A stretch of DNA of 64,000 nucleotides. Origin: Streptomyces griseoruber. GTDB taxonomy: Bacteria > Actinomycetota > Actinomycetes > Streptomycetales > Streptomycetaceae. Both the position numbers and the translations under genes were made by a program. The stretch covers positions 248,001 to 312,000 of the forward strand of contig NZ_KQ948771.1 in assembly GCF_001514205.1 (NCBI RefSeq), in the 5' to 3' direction. The notes under the pieces are model-generated. The model ran no database searches. It was not told the DNA's origin and saw nothing but the letters and a program-made list of their open reading frames with translations. Below, in pieces: positions 18,716 through 27,604 of the stretch (positions are counted from its first letter, which is position 1; each line of letters opens with the position of its first letter).

Positions 18716-19618
18716 ATGAGCACCCTGCCGGTCGTCGCGGCGGTCGACGGTTCCGACGACAGCCTGCGCGCCCTCGACTGGGCCGCCGACGCCGCCCGCC
18801 GCCGAGCGGCGCCCCTGCGCGTGGCGCACGTACGGCACCACGTGGCCTGGGCACCGCCCGGTGCCGCGCTCCCCGTGCCCCCGCCGCCGGAGGGCGACCC
18901 CGTCCTCGCCGACGCCCGGGCCCGGCTCGCGGGCGTCGAGGGACTGCCGGACGTGGAGTACGCCGGCCTCGACGGCGCCCCCGGTGTCCTGCTGCCCGCA
19001 CTCGGCGCCGAGGCCCACCTGCTGGTGCTCGGCTCCCGCGGCCGCGGCGGCTTCGCCAGCCTGCTGCTCGGCTCCAACGGACTGAGCGCGGCCCGGGACG
19101 CCGAATGCCCCGTCGTGATCGTGCCCCGGCCGGACCGCACGGTCGACATCACCCTGCCCGTCGAGCCCGGCCCCCGGGTGGTCGTCGGCCTCAAGACCGA
19201 CAGCCCCGACGACGCCGCCCTCGACCTCGCCTTCACCGAGGCGGCCCTGCGCGACGCACGCCTGCACGTGGTCGCCGCCTACCCGTGGCCGATCCAGACC
19301 TGGGTCGCCCCCGGCGACCTGCCCACGACGGTCTACGACCAGGACGCCATCGAGCACGAGACCCGCACCCTCGCCGACGGCTTCCTCGCCCCGCACCGCG
19401 CGCGGCACCCCGGCGTCCGCGTGGACACCGTCCCCACCCCCGGCGACGCGGCCGGACTCCTCGTCGCCGCCTCCCGGGACGCGGAGCTGGTCGTGGTCGG
19501 CCGGCACCGCCGCCGGCTGCTCGCCCCCGCCCGCATGCTCGGCTCCGTCACCCAGGCCGTCCTGCTGCACGCGGCGAGCCCGGTCGCCGTGGTGCCACCG
19601 GTCCCGGCCGAGGAATGA
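18716..19618 (+). CDS. universal stress protein, tandem USP domains
   Basis: ATG 18716 follows CCGGAGGTGAGG and gives 300 residues with two USP folds. The first begins VVAAVDGSDDSLRALDWA and ends with the ATP-binding GSRGRGGFASLLLGS stretch (G-x2-G-x9-GS). The second begins VVVGLKTDSPDDAALDLAF and ends with VVVGRHRRRLLAPARMLGS, where the nucleotide loop is less canonical. Tandem USPs in actinomycetes are typically induced by hypoxia, nutrient limitation or oxidative stress. It is monocistronic here. A second tandem USP lies at 60852. Confidence 0.9.
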   Translation: MSTLPVVAAVDGSDDSLRALDWAADAARRRAAPLRVAHVRHHVAWAPPGAALPVPPPPEGDPVLADARARLAGVEGLPDVEYAGLDGAPGVLLPALGAEAHLLVLGSRGRGGFASLLLGSNGLSAARDAECPVVIVPRPDRTVDITLPVEPGPRVVVGLKTDSPDDAALDLAFTEAALRDARLHVVAAYPWPIQTWVAPGDLPTTVYDQDAIEHETRTLADGFLAPHRARHPGVRVDTVPTPGDAAGLLVAASRDAELVVVGRHRRRLLAPARMLGSVTQAVLLHAASPVAVVPPVPAEE

Positions 19619-19970
19619 CCTCGGCGGGGCCCGGCTCTCCGGGGTGTACGGCGTACGGCGTGCGCGAAGCCCGTCCCGGCCGCACCACCTGGGGCAGGGC
19701 CCGCCCCGACCTCGTCCCCGGTGCCGACTCCTGCCCCGCCGACGCGAACCGCCTCCTGCCGACCGCCGCCCATCCCTCCCGCCGCCGATGGTCTGTGCTC
19801 CACCTGTCACACGGAACGCCACAAGAAGATCGCGAACTGATAACCAACGGGACGCTGTCCGACCGAAGCGGTGCGGGGAACTGCGCCATCAACCCCAAAC
19901 CACCCCAAACCACCCCAAACCACCCGCACGCGAAACCCGGCCGATCCTCCCGTGGCCGTACGATGGCGGC
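19619..19970. repeat. 352-bp gene-free gap with tandem 10-mer and dispersed repeat
   Basis: No credible gene is seen. At 19891-19925 the 10-mer CACCCCAAAC is repeated three to four times. Just upstream, 19872-19890 contains TGCGGGGAACTGCGC, the complement of the GCGCAGTTCCCCGC sequence found at 51564-51577. This core is recalled as a common dispersed element in Streptomyces genomes. Confidence 0.5.
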
Positions 19971-20468
19971 ATGTCGTTCCTCCGCCGCCGCAGCGCCACC
20001 CCCGCCGGCCCCGATTTCGACGTGCTGGCCATGGACCCGGGCGACTGGCCCGGCAACCTCGGCGCCGGCCTGCTGCCCGCCCCCGACGGCAGCTGCCAGG
20101 GCGTCTTCCTGCGCTACGACCTGTTCGGCGGCCGCGGCCCCGCGATGATCATCGGAAACCTCCCCGAGGGCTCACCGGCCCGCGAGGTCGCCGACGGCGA
20201 GATCCCCTTCGAGGTCGCCCAGCTGCTGCTCGCGCTGGAGAACGACGAGGAGGTGACCGTCGTCGGCACCGAGGACATGCCGGTGATGCAGGGCGACAAC
20301 CTGCTCATCGTGCGGCGGCTGAAGCTCTCCGAGGGCCGGATCTCCTGCGTCCAGTTCGACCGCAGCGACAACGTCCTGGTGACCATCGCCGCCTGGGACC
20401 GCCCCATCACCGACGACCTGTACGCCCTGCTGAAGCCTCTCCCGGCGGAGCTGTTCCAGCAGGGCTGA
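19971..20468 (+). CDS. conserved hypothetical cytoplasmic protein
   Basis: ATG 19971 encodes 165 residues with no signal peptide or membrane helix. The sequence is acidic after an RRR N-terminus (MSFLRRRSAT), with GVFLRYDLFGGRGPAMI, EGSPAREVADGEIPFEVAQL and a C-terminal WDRPITDDLYALLKPLP. The composition and codon use are normal for the window. I do not recognise a family with a known role. It converges with the amidase gene, with four bases between the stops. Confidence 0.75.
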   Translation: MSFLRRRSATPAGPDFDVLAMDPGDWPGNLGAGLLPAPDGSCQGVFLRYDLFGGRGPAMIIGNLPEGSPAREVADGEIPFEVAQLLLALENDEEVTVVGTEDMPVMQGDNLLIVRRLKLSEGRISCVQFDRSDNVLVTIAAWDRPITDDLYALLKPLPAELFQQG

Positions 20469-20472
20469 GGCG

Positions 20473-22425
20473 TCAGGACGCCGGGACGACCGTCACGTCC
20501 GCCGTGCGGACGAACGCCACCCGGTGGCCGTACTGGATCTCGTAGTACAGGTCCTTGCCCTCGACCACCCGGTGCGTGCTGGGGTCGAAGGCGCCCGCGT
20601 AGAGGTACTCGCCCGGCACCCTGTCCCCGGCCACGTACCGCTGGCCCTTCGGCAGGGTGTACGGCAGCGCGGAGACCGGCTGCACCGGGACCCCCGCCGG
20701 GTAGGCCGAGGCCTCGGGGTAGGCGCGCCCGTACACCGGGACGCTGTCCAGGCCCGCCCTCGGCGTGATCAGCACGCCGTGGGAGGGCACCGCCGTCGGC
20801 TTGGACTGCGGGTTCCTGAACCAGGCCTTACGGCCCAGGTACCAGACGGCCGTCCAGTCGCCCCAGGTGCCCGCGACCGCGAACTGCTGGCCGGTGGAGA
20901 CCCGTGAGGACAGGTCGTTCACCCCGGTCGTCGGGCTGCCGCCCAGACCGGGGTCGGCGATCAGCGCCGACTTCTCGTCGTGGTCGGAGTACAGCCGCAC
21001 CGCGCTGGAGCCGTGCGCCGCACACGCCTTGCCCTTGCCGCCGCAGTCCAGGTACGCGGGCCGGTTCGTGGCGTAGTCCGGCCGGATCGTCACCACCCCG
21101 CTGCCCGCGAGCGCCGTGGGCTCCAGCGGCCGGCCCAGCAGCTCGAAGTAGTGCCGCCAGTCCCAGTACGGGCCCGGGTCGGTGTGCATACCGCCCACGT
21201 TCGCCGCGGTCGGGCCGGGCACGGTGTCATGGCCGAGGATGTGCTGCCGGTCCAGCGGAATGCCGTACCGCGCCGCCAGGAACGCCACCAGCCGCGCCGA
21301 CGACTTGTACATCGCCTCCGTGTACCAGGAGTCCGGCTGGGCGAGGAAGCCCTCGTGCTCCAGACCGATCGAGTTCGCGTTGACGTACCAGTTGCCCGCG
21401 TGCCAGGCCACGTCCTTCACCCGTACGTGCTGGGCGATGTGACCGTCGGTGGAGCGCAGCGAGTAGTGCCAGGACACGTAGGTGGGGTCCTGGACCAGGT
21501 TGATGACGCCTTCCCAGCCGCCCTCGGTGTCATGGATGACGATGTACCGGATGGCCGAGGACGCGGGCCGGTCGGCCTCGTCGTGGTTGCCGTAGTCGTT
21601 GGCGCCGAACGCCTCGTACGGCGCCGGGATCCGCTCGCAGGACACCCCCGGCGGACACTCGGTGCCCTCGGCCGAACCCTGGCGCAGACCGGCCCGGTTC
21701 AGCTGGGTGATCCGCGGGTCCAGGTTCGGCTGCGCGGCCAGCGCGACCAGTTCGCCGGAGTCGGTGACCCGCCGTTCGCCGGTGCGCATCACCTCGTAAA
21801 CGTCGTTGGCGTACGCGGCGGCGGTCTCGCTGTCGTCCGCGCCCGAGAAGCGGGCCACCGCGCCGTACCAGTCCGAGGGGTCCTCGCTCAGCGGCTCGCC
21901 CAGGTACTCCTGGGCGTCGGCGAGCAGCGCGGCGCCGCCCGCCACGTTGGCGGCCGGGTCCTTGCGCAGCTTCGCCGCGCTCAGCCCGGTCAGCCGCGCG
22001 GCCCGGGGGAGGGTGCGCAGCCGGGCCGGGATCTCGTCGCCCTCGGGGAGCCGCACCTGCGGATGCCGGGCCCGGCGGGCGTCGTCGCCCCGGGCGTCCT
22101 CGGTGGCCTCGCTGTGGTGCGGGGTGGTGGCCAGGGCGGTACGGGCGTCCGTGAGGTGCATCGGGCCGTAGCCGCCGGTCACGCTGGGCGCCCCGGCGTG
22201 GGTGTCCCAGCGGGACTGGAGGTAGGAGACGCCCAGCAGCACGCTCTGCGGCACGTGGTAGCGGGCGGCGGCCGTGGCGAAGGCCTGCTGCAGACGGGGT
22301 GCCTCGGTCCCGGCGGCCGACGGCGCCGCGCCCAGCAGGGGCAGCAGCAGAGCCGCCGAGGCGACGGCCCCGGCGGCTCTTCGGACGTGGACGGGTGGTC
22401 GGGGGTGGGTGACGGGTCCTGGCAA
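20473..22425 (-). CDS. secreted N-acetylmuramoyl-L-alanine amidase
   Basis: The start is placed at TTG 22425, five bases after a perfect GAGGAGG, rather than the ATG at 22458, which has no ribosome site. The 650-residue product has a basic N-terminus and hydrophobic signal segment (AVASAALLLPLLGAAPSAAG). A lytic-transglycosylase-like helical region follows (YHVPQSVLLGVSYLQSRWD). The amidase_2 domain then shows zinc-ligand motifs YIVIHDTEGG, VAWHAGNWYVN and ILGHDTVPGPT/GMHTDPGPYWDW. The C-terminal 200 residues look like SH3-type cell-wall repeats. It should cleave the amide between muramic acid and the stem peptide outside the cell. The reverse complement of TTGCT-N5-AGCAA at 22480-22494 lies in its promoter region. 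Confidence 0.88.
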   Translation of the reverse strand: MPGPVTHPRPPVHVRRAAGAVASAALLLPLLGAAPSAAGTEAPRLQQAFATAAARYHVPQSVLLGVSYLQSRWDTHAGAPSVTGGYGPMHLTDARTALATTPHHSEATEDARGDDARRARHPQVRLPEGDEIPARLRTLPRAARLTGLSAAKLRKDPAANVAGGAALLADAQEYLGEPLSEDPSDWYGAVARFSGADDSETAAAYANDVYEVMRTGERRVTDSGELVALAAQPNLDPRITQLNRAGLRQGSAEGTECPPGVSCERIPAPYEAFGANDYGNHDEADRPASSAIRYIVIHDTEGGWEGVINLVQDPTYVSWHYSLRSTDGHIAQHVRVKDVAWHAGNWYVNANSIGLEHEGFLAQPDSWYTEAMYKSSARLVAFLAARYGIPLDRQHILGHDTVPGPTAANVGGMHTDPGPYWDWRHYFELLGRPLEPTALAGSGVVTIRPDYATNRPAYLDCGGKGKACAAHGSSAVRLYSDHDEKSALIADPGLGGSPTTGVNDLSSRVSTGQQFAVAGTWGDWTAVWYLGRKAWFRNPQSKPTAVPSHGVLITPRAGLDSVPVYGRAYPEASAYPAGVPVQPVSALPYTLPKGQRYVAGDRVPGEYLYAGAFDPSTHRVVEGKDLYYEIQYGHRVAFVRTADVTVVPAS

Positions 22426-22500
22426 AGGGGCCTCCTCGGTCTGCCGATAACCCGTCAATCATGACCATATAAAGGACATTTGCTGTGTTAGCAACGCACA

Positions 22501-22542
22501 AAGGGCCGCGGTGCACCGCCGTTCTGGCGCACCGCGGCCCTT
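22501..22542 (-). terminator. hairpin terminator downstream of phosphotransferase gene
   Basis: AAGGGCCGCGGTGC (22501-22514) pairs perfectly with GCACCGCGGCCCTT (22529-22542) around a 14-base loop. It starts eight bases past the phosphotransferase stop on the minus strand and insulates the amidase promoter. Confidence 0.75.
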
Positions 22543-22549
22543 CGTCCCC

Positions 22550-23689
22550 TCAGCGAGTGCCGACCGCCGCGCGCACGGCCCGGCGGGCCAGCTGGCAGTC
22601 GTCGTGCAGCCGCCGCAGCAGCAGCCGCTGTTCCTCGCCGGACGGCGCGGCACCCGGGTGGGCCGGCCCCGGGGCCGTCGGGGCAGAGTCGTGCATCGAA
22701 CGCTGCACGGCCGTCTCGTAGGTGCGGATCTCCCGGGTCAGCACCAGCATCAGGTTCACCAGGAAGGCGTCCCGGGAGGCCGGTCCCGCCGACTGGGCGA
22801 TCTGGCTGATCTGACGGCGCGCCACCGGCGCGTCACCGAGGACCGACCACAGCGTCGCCAGGTCGTAGCCCGGCAGGTACCAGCCCGCGTGCTCCCAGTC
22901 CACCAGCACTGGACCGGCCGGTGAGACGAGGATGTTCGACAGGAGGGCGTCGCCGTGGCAGAACTGGCCCATGCCCTGCCGGCCCGCGGAGGCCGCGATG
23001 CCGTGCAGCAGCTTCTGGAGGTCGCCCAGGTCCCGGTCGGTGAGCAGACCCAGCTCGTGGTAGCGGGAGATCCGGGCCGCGTAGTCCAGCGGCGCGTCGA
23101 AGGTGCCCGCCGGCGGCCGCCAGGCGTTCAGCCGGCAGATCGCGCCCAGCGCCGCCCTGATGTCCGCCCGCGGCGGAGCCTCGGCCGGGTGCCGCTGGAG
23201 GGCCGCCACCCGCCCCGGCATCCGCTCGATCACCAGGGTGCAGTTGTCCGGGTCCGCCGCGATCAGTCTCGGCACCCGCACCGGGGGGCGCTGCCGGACG
23301 AACGTGCGGTAGGACGCTATTTCGTGCCGGATCCGCTCGGCCCAGACGGGCGAGTGGTCCAGTAAACACTTCGCGACGGCCGTACTGCGTCCGGTGGTGC
23401 CGACCAGCAGCACCGAGCGTCCGCTGCGGCGCAGCACCTGCACCGGGGCGAACTCCGGACAGATCCGGTGCACCGAGGCGATCGCGGTGCGCAGCTGTGC
23501 GCCCTGCGGGCCGGACAGGTCGAGCCTGCCGCTGAGCGGCTGCGTGCCGAGCCCCGCGGGACGGCGGACGCCGCCCGCGCCGAGCGCGGGAGCCGCCGAC
23601 CGGGCGGGGGCGAGATAGGGGCCGCCACCGCCCGGGCGGGGATGCAGCGGCCGGGGCGGGGCGGACACGGAGGACGATGCTGCGTACAT
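22550..23689 (-). CDS. aminoglycoside phosphotransferase-family kinase
   Basis: The start ATG 23689 gives 379 residues; longer frames extend into the promoter region without support. The kinase-like fold is shown by the catalytic loop GQFCHGDALLSNILV (HGD-x4-N) and the metal-binding VLVDWEHAGWYLPGYDLATL. A nucleotide-binding N-lobe carries VLLVGTTGRSTAVAKCLL. Members phosphorylate aminoglycosides, choline, sugars or unknown small molecules. A proline/glycine-rich N-terminus of about 50 residues is not part of the fold. Nothing nearby suggests a resistance cluster. It is divergent from the NsdA-like regulator. Confidence 0.78.
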   Translation of the reverse strand: MYAASSSVSAPPRPLHPRPGGGGPYLAPARSAAPALGAGGVRRPAGLGTQPLSGRLDLSGPQGAQLRTAIASVHRICPEFAPVQVLRRSGRSVLLVGTTGRSTAVAKCLLDHSPVWAERIRHEIASYRTFVRQRPPVRVPRLIAADPDNCTLVIERMPGRVAALQRHPAEAPPRADIRAALGAICRLNAWRPPAGTFDAPLDYAARISRYHELGLLTDRDLGDLQKLLHGIAASAGRQGMGQFCHGDALLSNILVSPAGPVLVDWEHAGWYLPGYDLATLWSVLGDAPVARRQISQIAQSAGPASRDAFLVNLMLVLTREIRTYETAVQRSMHDSAPTAPGPAHPGAAPSGEEQRLLLRRLHDDCQLARRAVRAAVGTR

Positions 23690-23920
23690 GGGCGGAACAG
23701 ATCCCTTCGTGTGCCTGCGAGTCAAAGCGCTGCCCCGACCGACCACCCGGGTGCACCCTGGGGAATGTCCCTCGGCGACCGGGTCGGGGTGGCGCGTTCC
23801 TACCTGACACCCGTCGCCCAGTGGCACACCATCTGGCGGACCCTGGCGAACCCTGGCGAATAGTCGCCCGGCAACTTTCACCGGGCTACTGTCAACTCAG
23901 CCGAGAACCTGGGGGCTTAC

Positions 23921-25423
23921 GTGAGCGGACAACCCAACACCCGCCTTGCGGACCTGTTCGGCCTGGCCGGCTGGTCCAAGGGTGAACTCGCGAGGCTGGT
24001 CAACCGGCAGGCGGCGGCCATGGGCCACCCCCAGCTGTCGACCGACACCTCCCGGGTACGGCGGTGGATCGACACGGGAGAGATCCCGCGCGATCCGGTG
24101 CCGCGGGTGCTGGCGGCCCTGTTCACCGAGCGTCTCGGCCGTGTCGTGACCATTGAGGACCTCGGTCTGGTCCGGCACGGGCGTACGGGGAAACGGCCGG
24201 GCGGCGGGAGCGCAGAACATCCCGACGGCTTGCCGTGGGCGCCCGAACGGACTGCCGCGGTCCTCACCGAATTCACGGGAATGGACCTCATGCTCAACCG
24301 ACGCGGCTTGGTGGGCGCGGGTGCCGCGCTCGCCGCGGGATCAGCACTCAGCAGCGCCATGTACGAATGGCTGCACACCGACCCCACCCTCTCCGCCGAC
24401 GCTCCCGTCCTCGACAACCCCCTCCTCCCGCACGCCGACTCCGCTGGGTTCGACCGCTACGAGGCCGCCCCCATCGGGACGGAGGAGATCGAGGAACTGG
24501 AGCGCTCGGTCGAGGTGTTCCGAGCCTGGGACGCGGCCCGCGGAGGCGGGCTGCAACGCAAGGCCGTCGTGGGACAGCTCAATGAAGTGGGCGGCATGCT
24601 CGCCTACCACCATCCTGCCCATCTCCAGCGGCGCCTGTGGGGCGTCGCCGCCAACCTCGCCGTCCTCGCCGGCTGGATGTCGCACGACGTCGGCCTCGAA
24701 CCCACCGCCCAGAAGTACTTCGTCATCGCCGCCCATGCCGCACGGGAGGGCGGCGACCGGCCGAGGGCGGGTGAGGCGCTCTCCCGTGCGGCCCGTCAGA
24801 TGGTCCATCTCGGCCGGCCCGACGAGGCCCTGGACCTGATGAAGCTGGCCCAGTCCGGCTCCGGCAGCCGGGTGCTGCCCCGGACCCGGGCGATGTTCCA
24901 CACCATCGAGGCCTGGGCGCAGGCGTCGATGGGCAAGGGCCAGGCCATGCGCCGCACCCTGGGCCAGGCGGAGGATCTCTTCGTGTCCGACCGGGCCGAT
25001 GTGGAACCGCCGTCCTGGATGCAGACCTTCAAGGACGAGGATCTGTACGGCATGCAGGCCCTGGCCTACCGCACCCTGGCCGAGTTCGAGCCGCAGGCGG
25101 CCGTCCACGCCCAGTACTACGCGGAGAAGGCCCTGGCGCTCCGGATCGACGGACGGGAGCGGTCGAAGATCTTCGACCATCTGTCCATGGCCTCGGCCTG
25201 TTTCATCGCGGACGACCCGGAACAGGCGGACCGCTACGCCCGGCTGGCCCTGATGTCGATGGGCTCGAACTCCTCCCGTCGCACCTGGGACCGGCTGCGC
25301 GAGATGTACCGGCTCACCGCGGAGTACGCCGGCTATCCGAGCATCAGCGAGCTGCGTGAGCAGATCAGGCAGGCGCTGCCGAGGCCGAGGGGAGGACGAG
25401 GCGGCAACACCGCTCAGGCGTGA
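23921..25423 (+). CDS. NsdA-like TPR transcriptional regulator
   Basis: GTG 23921 encodes 500 residues. An N-terminal DNA-binding-like segment (WSKGELARLVNRQAAAMG, then DTSRVRRWIDTGEIPRDPVP) is followed by IEDLGL and a hydrophobic AGAALAAGSAL stretch. A long helical region with TPR-like repeats covers residues 180-480. Length and N-terminal pattern match Streptomyces NsdA-type proteins, which negatively affect differentiation and antibiotic production. The specific name is by resemblance only. Just upstream the 10-mer ACCCTGGCGA is duplicated in tandem at about 23841-23860. Confidence 0.75.
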   Translation: MSGQPNTRLADLFGLAGWSKGELARLVNRQAAAMGHPQLSTDTSRVRRWIDTGEIPRDPVPRVLAALFTERLGRVVTIEDLGLVRHGRTGKRPGGGSAEHPDGLPWAPERTAAVLTEFTGMDLMLNRRGLVGAGAALAAGSALSSAMYEWLHTDPTLSADAPVLDNPLLPHADSAGFDRYEAAPIGTEEIEELERSVEVFRAWDAARGGGLQRKAVVGQLNEVGGMLAYHHPAHLQRRLWGVAANLAVLAGWMSHDVGLEPTAQKYFVIAAHAAREGGDRPRAGEALSRAARQMVHLGRPDEALDLMKLAQSGSGSRVLPRTRAMFHTIEAWAQASMGKGQAMRRTLGQAEDLFVSDRADVEPPSWMQTFKDEDLYGMQALAYRTLAEFEPQAAVHAQYYAEKALALRIDGRERSKIFDHLSMASACFIADDPEQADRYARLALMSMGSNSSRRTWDRLREMYRLTAEYAGYPSISELREQIRQALPRPRGGRGGNTAQA

Positions 25424-25430
25424 GTGAGTT

Positions 25431-25444
25431 GACGGTTAACCGTC
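25431..25444. terminator. perfect palindrome between convergent genes
   Basis: GACGGTTAACCGTC is a perfect 14-bp palindrome eight bases after the NsdA-like stop and nine bases before the SpoIIE-phosphatase stop. Its position between convergent genes suggests a bidirectional terminator. Without a loop or T tract the evidence is weak, and a protein-binding site is equally possible. Confidence 0.35.
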
Positions 25445-25452
25445 CGAGTTGA

Positions 25453-26829
25453 TTACCGGCTGACCCGGGCGACGAGTACACAGGCGTCGTCGTCGCGCCC
25501 GCTCTCGAACTCCTCCATGACCGTCCGCAGGCAGTCCTGTGCGGTGCGCGCCTCGTGGAAGCGGGGGGCGAGGTCGAGCAGTCGGTGTGTCCTGTCGCCG
25601 GGCACCAGTCCGGCGGTGTGCAGCAGGAGCAGGTCGCCCGTATCGAGGGTCGCTTCGGCCTGCTCGTAGGCGGCGCCCGTGGTGGCGCCCAGGAGAACAC
25701 CGTCGGGTGTGTCGAGCCGACGCCCCGTCCCGTCGCGGAACAGCAGCGGGGTGGGGTGTCCGGCCTGCGCCCAGGTCAGGGTGCGGGTGTCGGGCCGGTA
25801 GCGGCAGCACAGGGCGCCGGCCAGCACCGGCTGCACGGTGGCGTCCAGTAACTGGTTGAGCCAGCCCATCAGTTGGGCCGGTGCGGTGCCGGCCATGCCC
25901 ATGCCGCGCAGGGCGCCCAGCAGCATCGCCGTGTCCGCGGTGACGGCCGGGCCGTGGCCGGTGAGGTCGCCGACGCTCAGCAGGGTCTGGCCGTCGGGGA
26001 GTTCGAGGGCGTCGTACCAGTCCCCGCCGAGGAGCGAGCCGGTCGCGGCGGGCAGCCTGGCGGCGGCGAGGTCGAGGGTGCCGGAGCTCCCGTGCGGCAG
26101 CCGCAGGGCGCCGTGTCCGGGCGGGAGCACGGCCTCGTGGAGCTCGACCGCGAGCCGGCGCTCGCTCTGCGTGCGCTGCCGCTCGCGGTGCAGCGAGTCA
26201 CGGGTCTCCCGCACCTCGCTCTGGCTGCGGCGCAGTGCGCTGACGTCCCGCAGCACGGCCCACATCGAGGCGGTGCCGCCGTCGGCGTCGAGCACGGGCT
26301 CACCCATCATGTGCACGGTCCGCACCCCGCCGTCCGGCCGTACGACGCGGAACTCGCCGTCGATGGGCCGCGCGTCCACCAGGCAGTCCGTGACCATCGC
26401 GGTGAGCTTCGGCCGGTCCTCGTCGAGGACGAGGGAGGGCAGTTCGTCGAGGGTGAGCGCGGGGGTGGCGGGGTCGCGGCCGAGGATGCCGTAGAGCTCC
26501 TCGGACCAGAGGGCGTCGTCCGCCAGCAGGTTCCACTCCGCGCTGCCGACCCGGCTGAGCAGTGAGTCCCGGGGGGCGGCGGAGGCCGGCGGCGGGCCGT
26601 CCCGGAGCTGGGCCAGATGGGCGTCGAGGTCCTCGAGCTGATGCAGCGCCAGGTCGTACAGCGCGCGCTGCCAGCGGCCCTGCGGGTCCCCGGTGTCGAT
26701 GTCCCGGGCGTCCCGGCGTACGGCGTCGACGTCGACCTTGAGCCGTCGTGCCTGTGAGATCAGCGCGTCGACCGAGCCGCGTCCCGGCGGCTGGGCGGCG
26801 GGATGGTCCGCAGGCAGATGGGACGGCAT
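25453..26829 (-). CDS. PAS-domain PP2C (SpoIIE-type) phosphatase
   Basis: ATG 26829 follows GGAGAG and yields 458 residues. A PAS-like domain lies around residues 90-220 (GSAEWNLLADDALWSEELYGIL, split here as GSAEWNLLADD and ALWSEELYGIL, then EFRVVRPDGGVRTVHMM). A short coiled coil with SLHRERQRTQSERRL leads into a SpoIIE phosphatase domain. Metal-binding motifs there are SLLGGDWYDALELPDGQ, VGDLTGHGPAV and the terminal GRDDDACVLVARV. Such proteins dephosphorylate anti-sigma antagonist proteins and so release sigma factors in stress or development. It is divergent from the SsgA-like gene, which fits a developmental role. Confidence 0.88.
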   Translation of the reverse strand: MPSHLPADHPAAQPPGRGSVDALISQARRLKVDVDAVRRDARDIDTGDPQGRWQRALYDLALHQLEDLDAHLAQLRDGPPPASAAPRDSLLSRVGSAEWNLLADDALWSEELYGILGRDPATPALTLDELPSLVLDEDRPKLTAMVTDCLVDARPIDGEFRVVRPDGGVRTVHMMGEPVLDADGGTASMWAVLRDVSALRRSQSEVRETRDSLHRERQRTQSERRLAVELHEAVLPPGHGALRLPHGSSGTLDLAAARLPAATGSLLGGDWYDALELPDGQTLLSVGDLTGHGPAVTADTAMLLGALRGMGMAGTAPAQLMGWLNQLLDATVQPVLAGALCCRYRPDTRTLTWAQAGHPTPLLFRDGTGRRLDTPDGVLLGATTGAAYEQAEATLDTGDLLLLHTAGLVPGDRTHRLLDLAPRFHEARTAQDCLRTVMEEFESGRDDDACVLVARVSR

Positions 26830-27178
26830 GACGCTCTCCGATGCGGGGACGGTACGACGAACGGGGACGGAAGGGCCGTTACGACTGTTGCACAGCCCGC
26901 GATGCCGTGTAAGGGATTTGGCAACACACGATTCAGTGGTGTCTCTGGCATATGCCTCCGTCCCCGAGGCGGGCTCGCGGGGGTGCTGGTCGTACGCCGG
27001 GAGGGGGACCAAGTCGTAGGTGACGTACGTGACTTGAGGGACCGGAGGGGGGTGCGGGAAGACCGTCAGTCGTCTGTTCGACGGCCGTATGTTCAGGTCA
27101 TCGGCGCCGTGACGCAGATCACATCAAGTGGCACCCGCTTTCGCGTAATGCGAGCGGCACATCCGGGGTCCTACAAGC
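26830..27178. other. 349-bp divergent intergenic region
   Basis: This gap carries the divergent promoters of the SpoIIE phosphatase and SsgA-like genes. It contains a Crp-like palindrome at 27108-27123. No further gene was identified. Confidence 0.5.
27108..27123. promoter_or_regulatory. Crp-like site upstream of SsgA-like gene
   Basis: CGTGACGCAGATCACA matches the actinobacterial Crp pattern TGTGA-N6-TCACA at nine of ten defined positions and contains the perfect half-sites GTGA and TCAC. It is centred about 63 bp before ATG 27179, a typical activator distance. Streptomyces Crp affects germination, development and antibiotic synthesis. Confidence 0.5.
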
Positions 27179-27592
27179 ATGGACATCACCCTCGAACAGC
27201 CCGTCCGCGCGCGCCTGATCACCGCCGAGGACCAGGAACTGCCCGTCGCCGCGACGCTCCGCTACGCCGCCGGCGACCCGTTCGCCGTGCACCTCGACTT
27301 CCCGGCGGAGATCTCCCTCGCCGAGGAGGCCGCGACCTGGACCTTCGGCCGCACCCTGCTGGAGGAGGGCCTGCGCGGCCCCGCCGGCACCGGTGACGTG
27401 CACATCTGGCCCTGCGGCCCGACCCGGACGGTGGTGGAACTGCACTCGCCGTTCGGCATGGCCCTGCTCCAGTTCGACACCTTCGCCCTGCGCCGCTTCC
27501 TGCTGCGCAGCTACGCCGTGGTCCCGGCGGGACGGGAGGACGTCGGGGCCGCCGTCGACGAGGGGCTCCAGGCCCTGCTCGGCAATGTCTGA
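27179..27592 (+). CDS. SsgA-like sporulation and cell division protein
   Basis: The 137-residue product has the SALP family layout: LPVAATLRYAAGDPFAVHLDF at residues 21-41 (written as LPVAATLRYAAGD and PFAVHLDF), WTFGRTLLEEGLRGPAGTG, DVHIWP and LHSPFGMALLQ. It ends with FLLRSYAVVPAG. SALPs guide septum placement, peptidoglycan remodelling and spore maturation in sporulating actinomycetes. Which paralogue (SsgB to SsgG) cannot be decided here; it is not an obvious SsgB. The Crp-like upstream site suggests metabolic or developmental activation. Confidence 0.9.
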   Translation: MDITLEQPVRARLITAEDQELPVAATLRYAAGDPFAVHLDFPAEISLAEEAATWTFGRTLLEEGLRGPAGTGDVHIWPCGPTRTVVELHSPFGMALLQFDTFALRRFLLRSYAVVPAGREDVGAAVDEGLQALLGNV

Positions 27593-27604
27593 GGCCGGGC
27601 GGTC

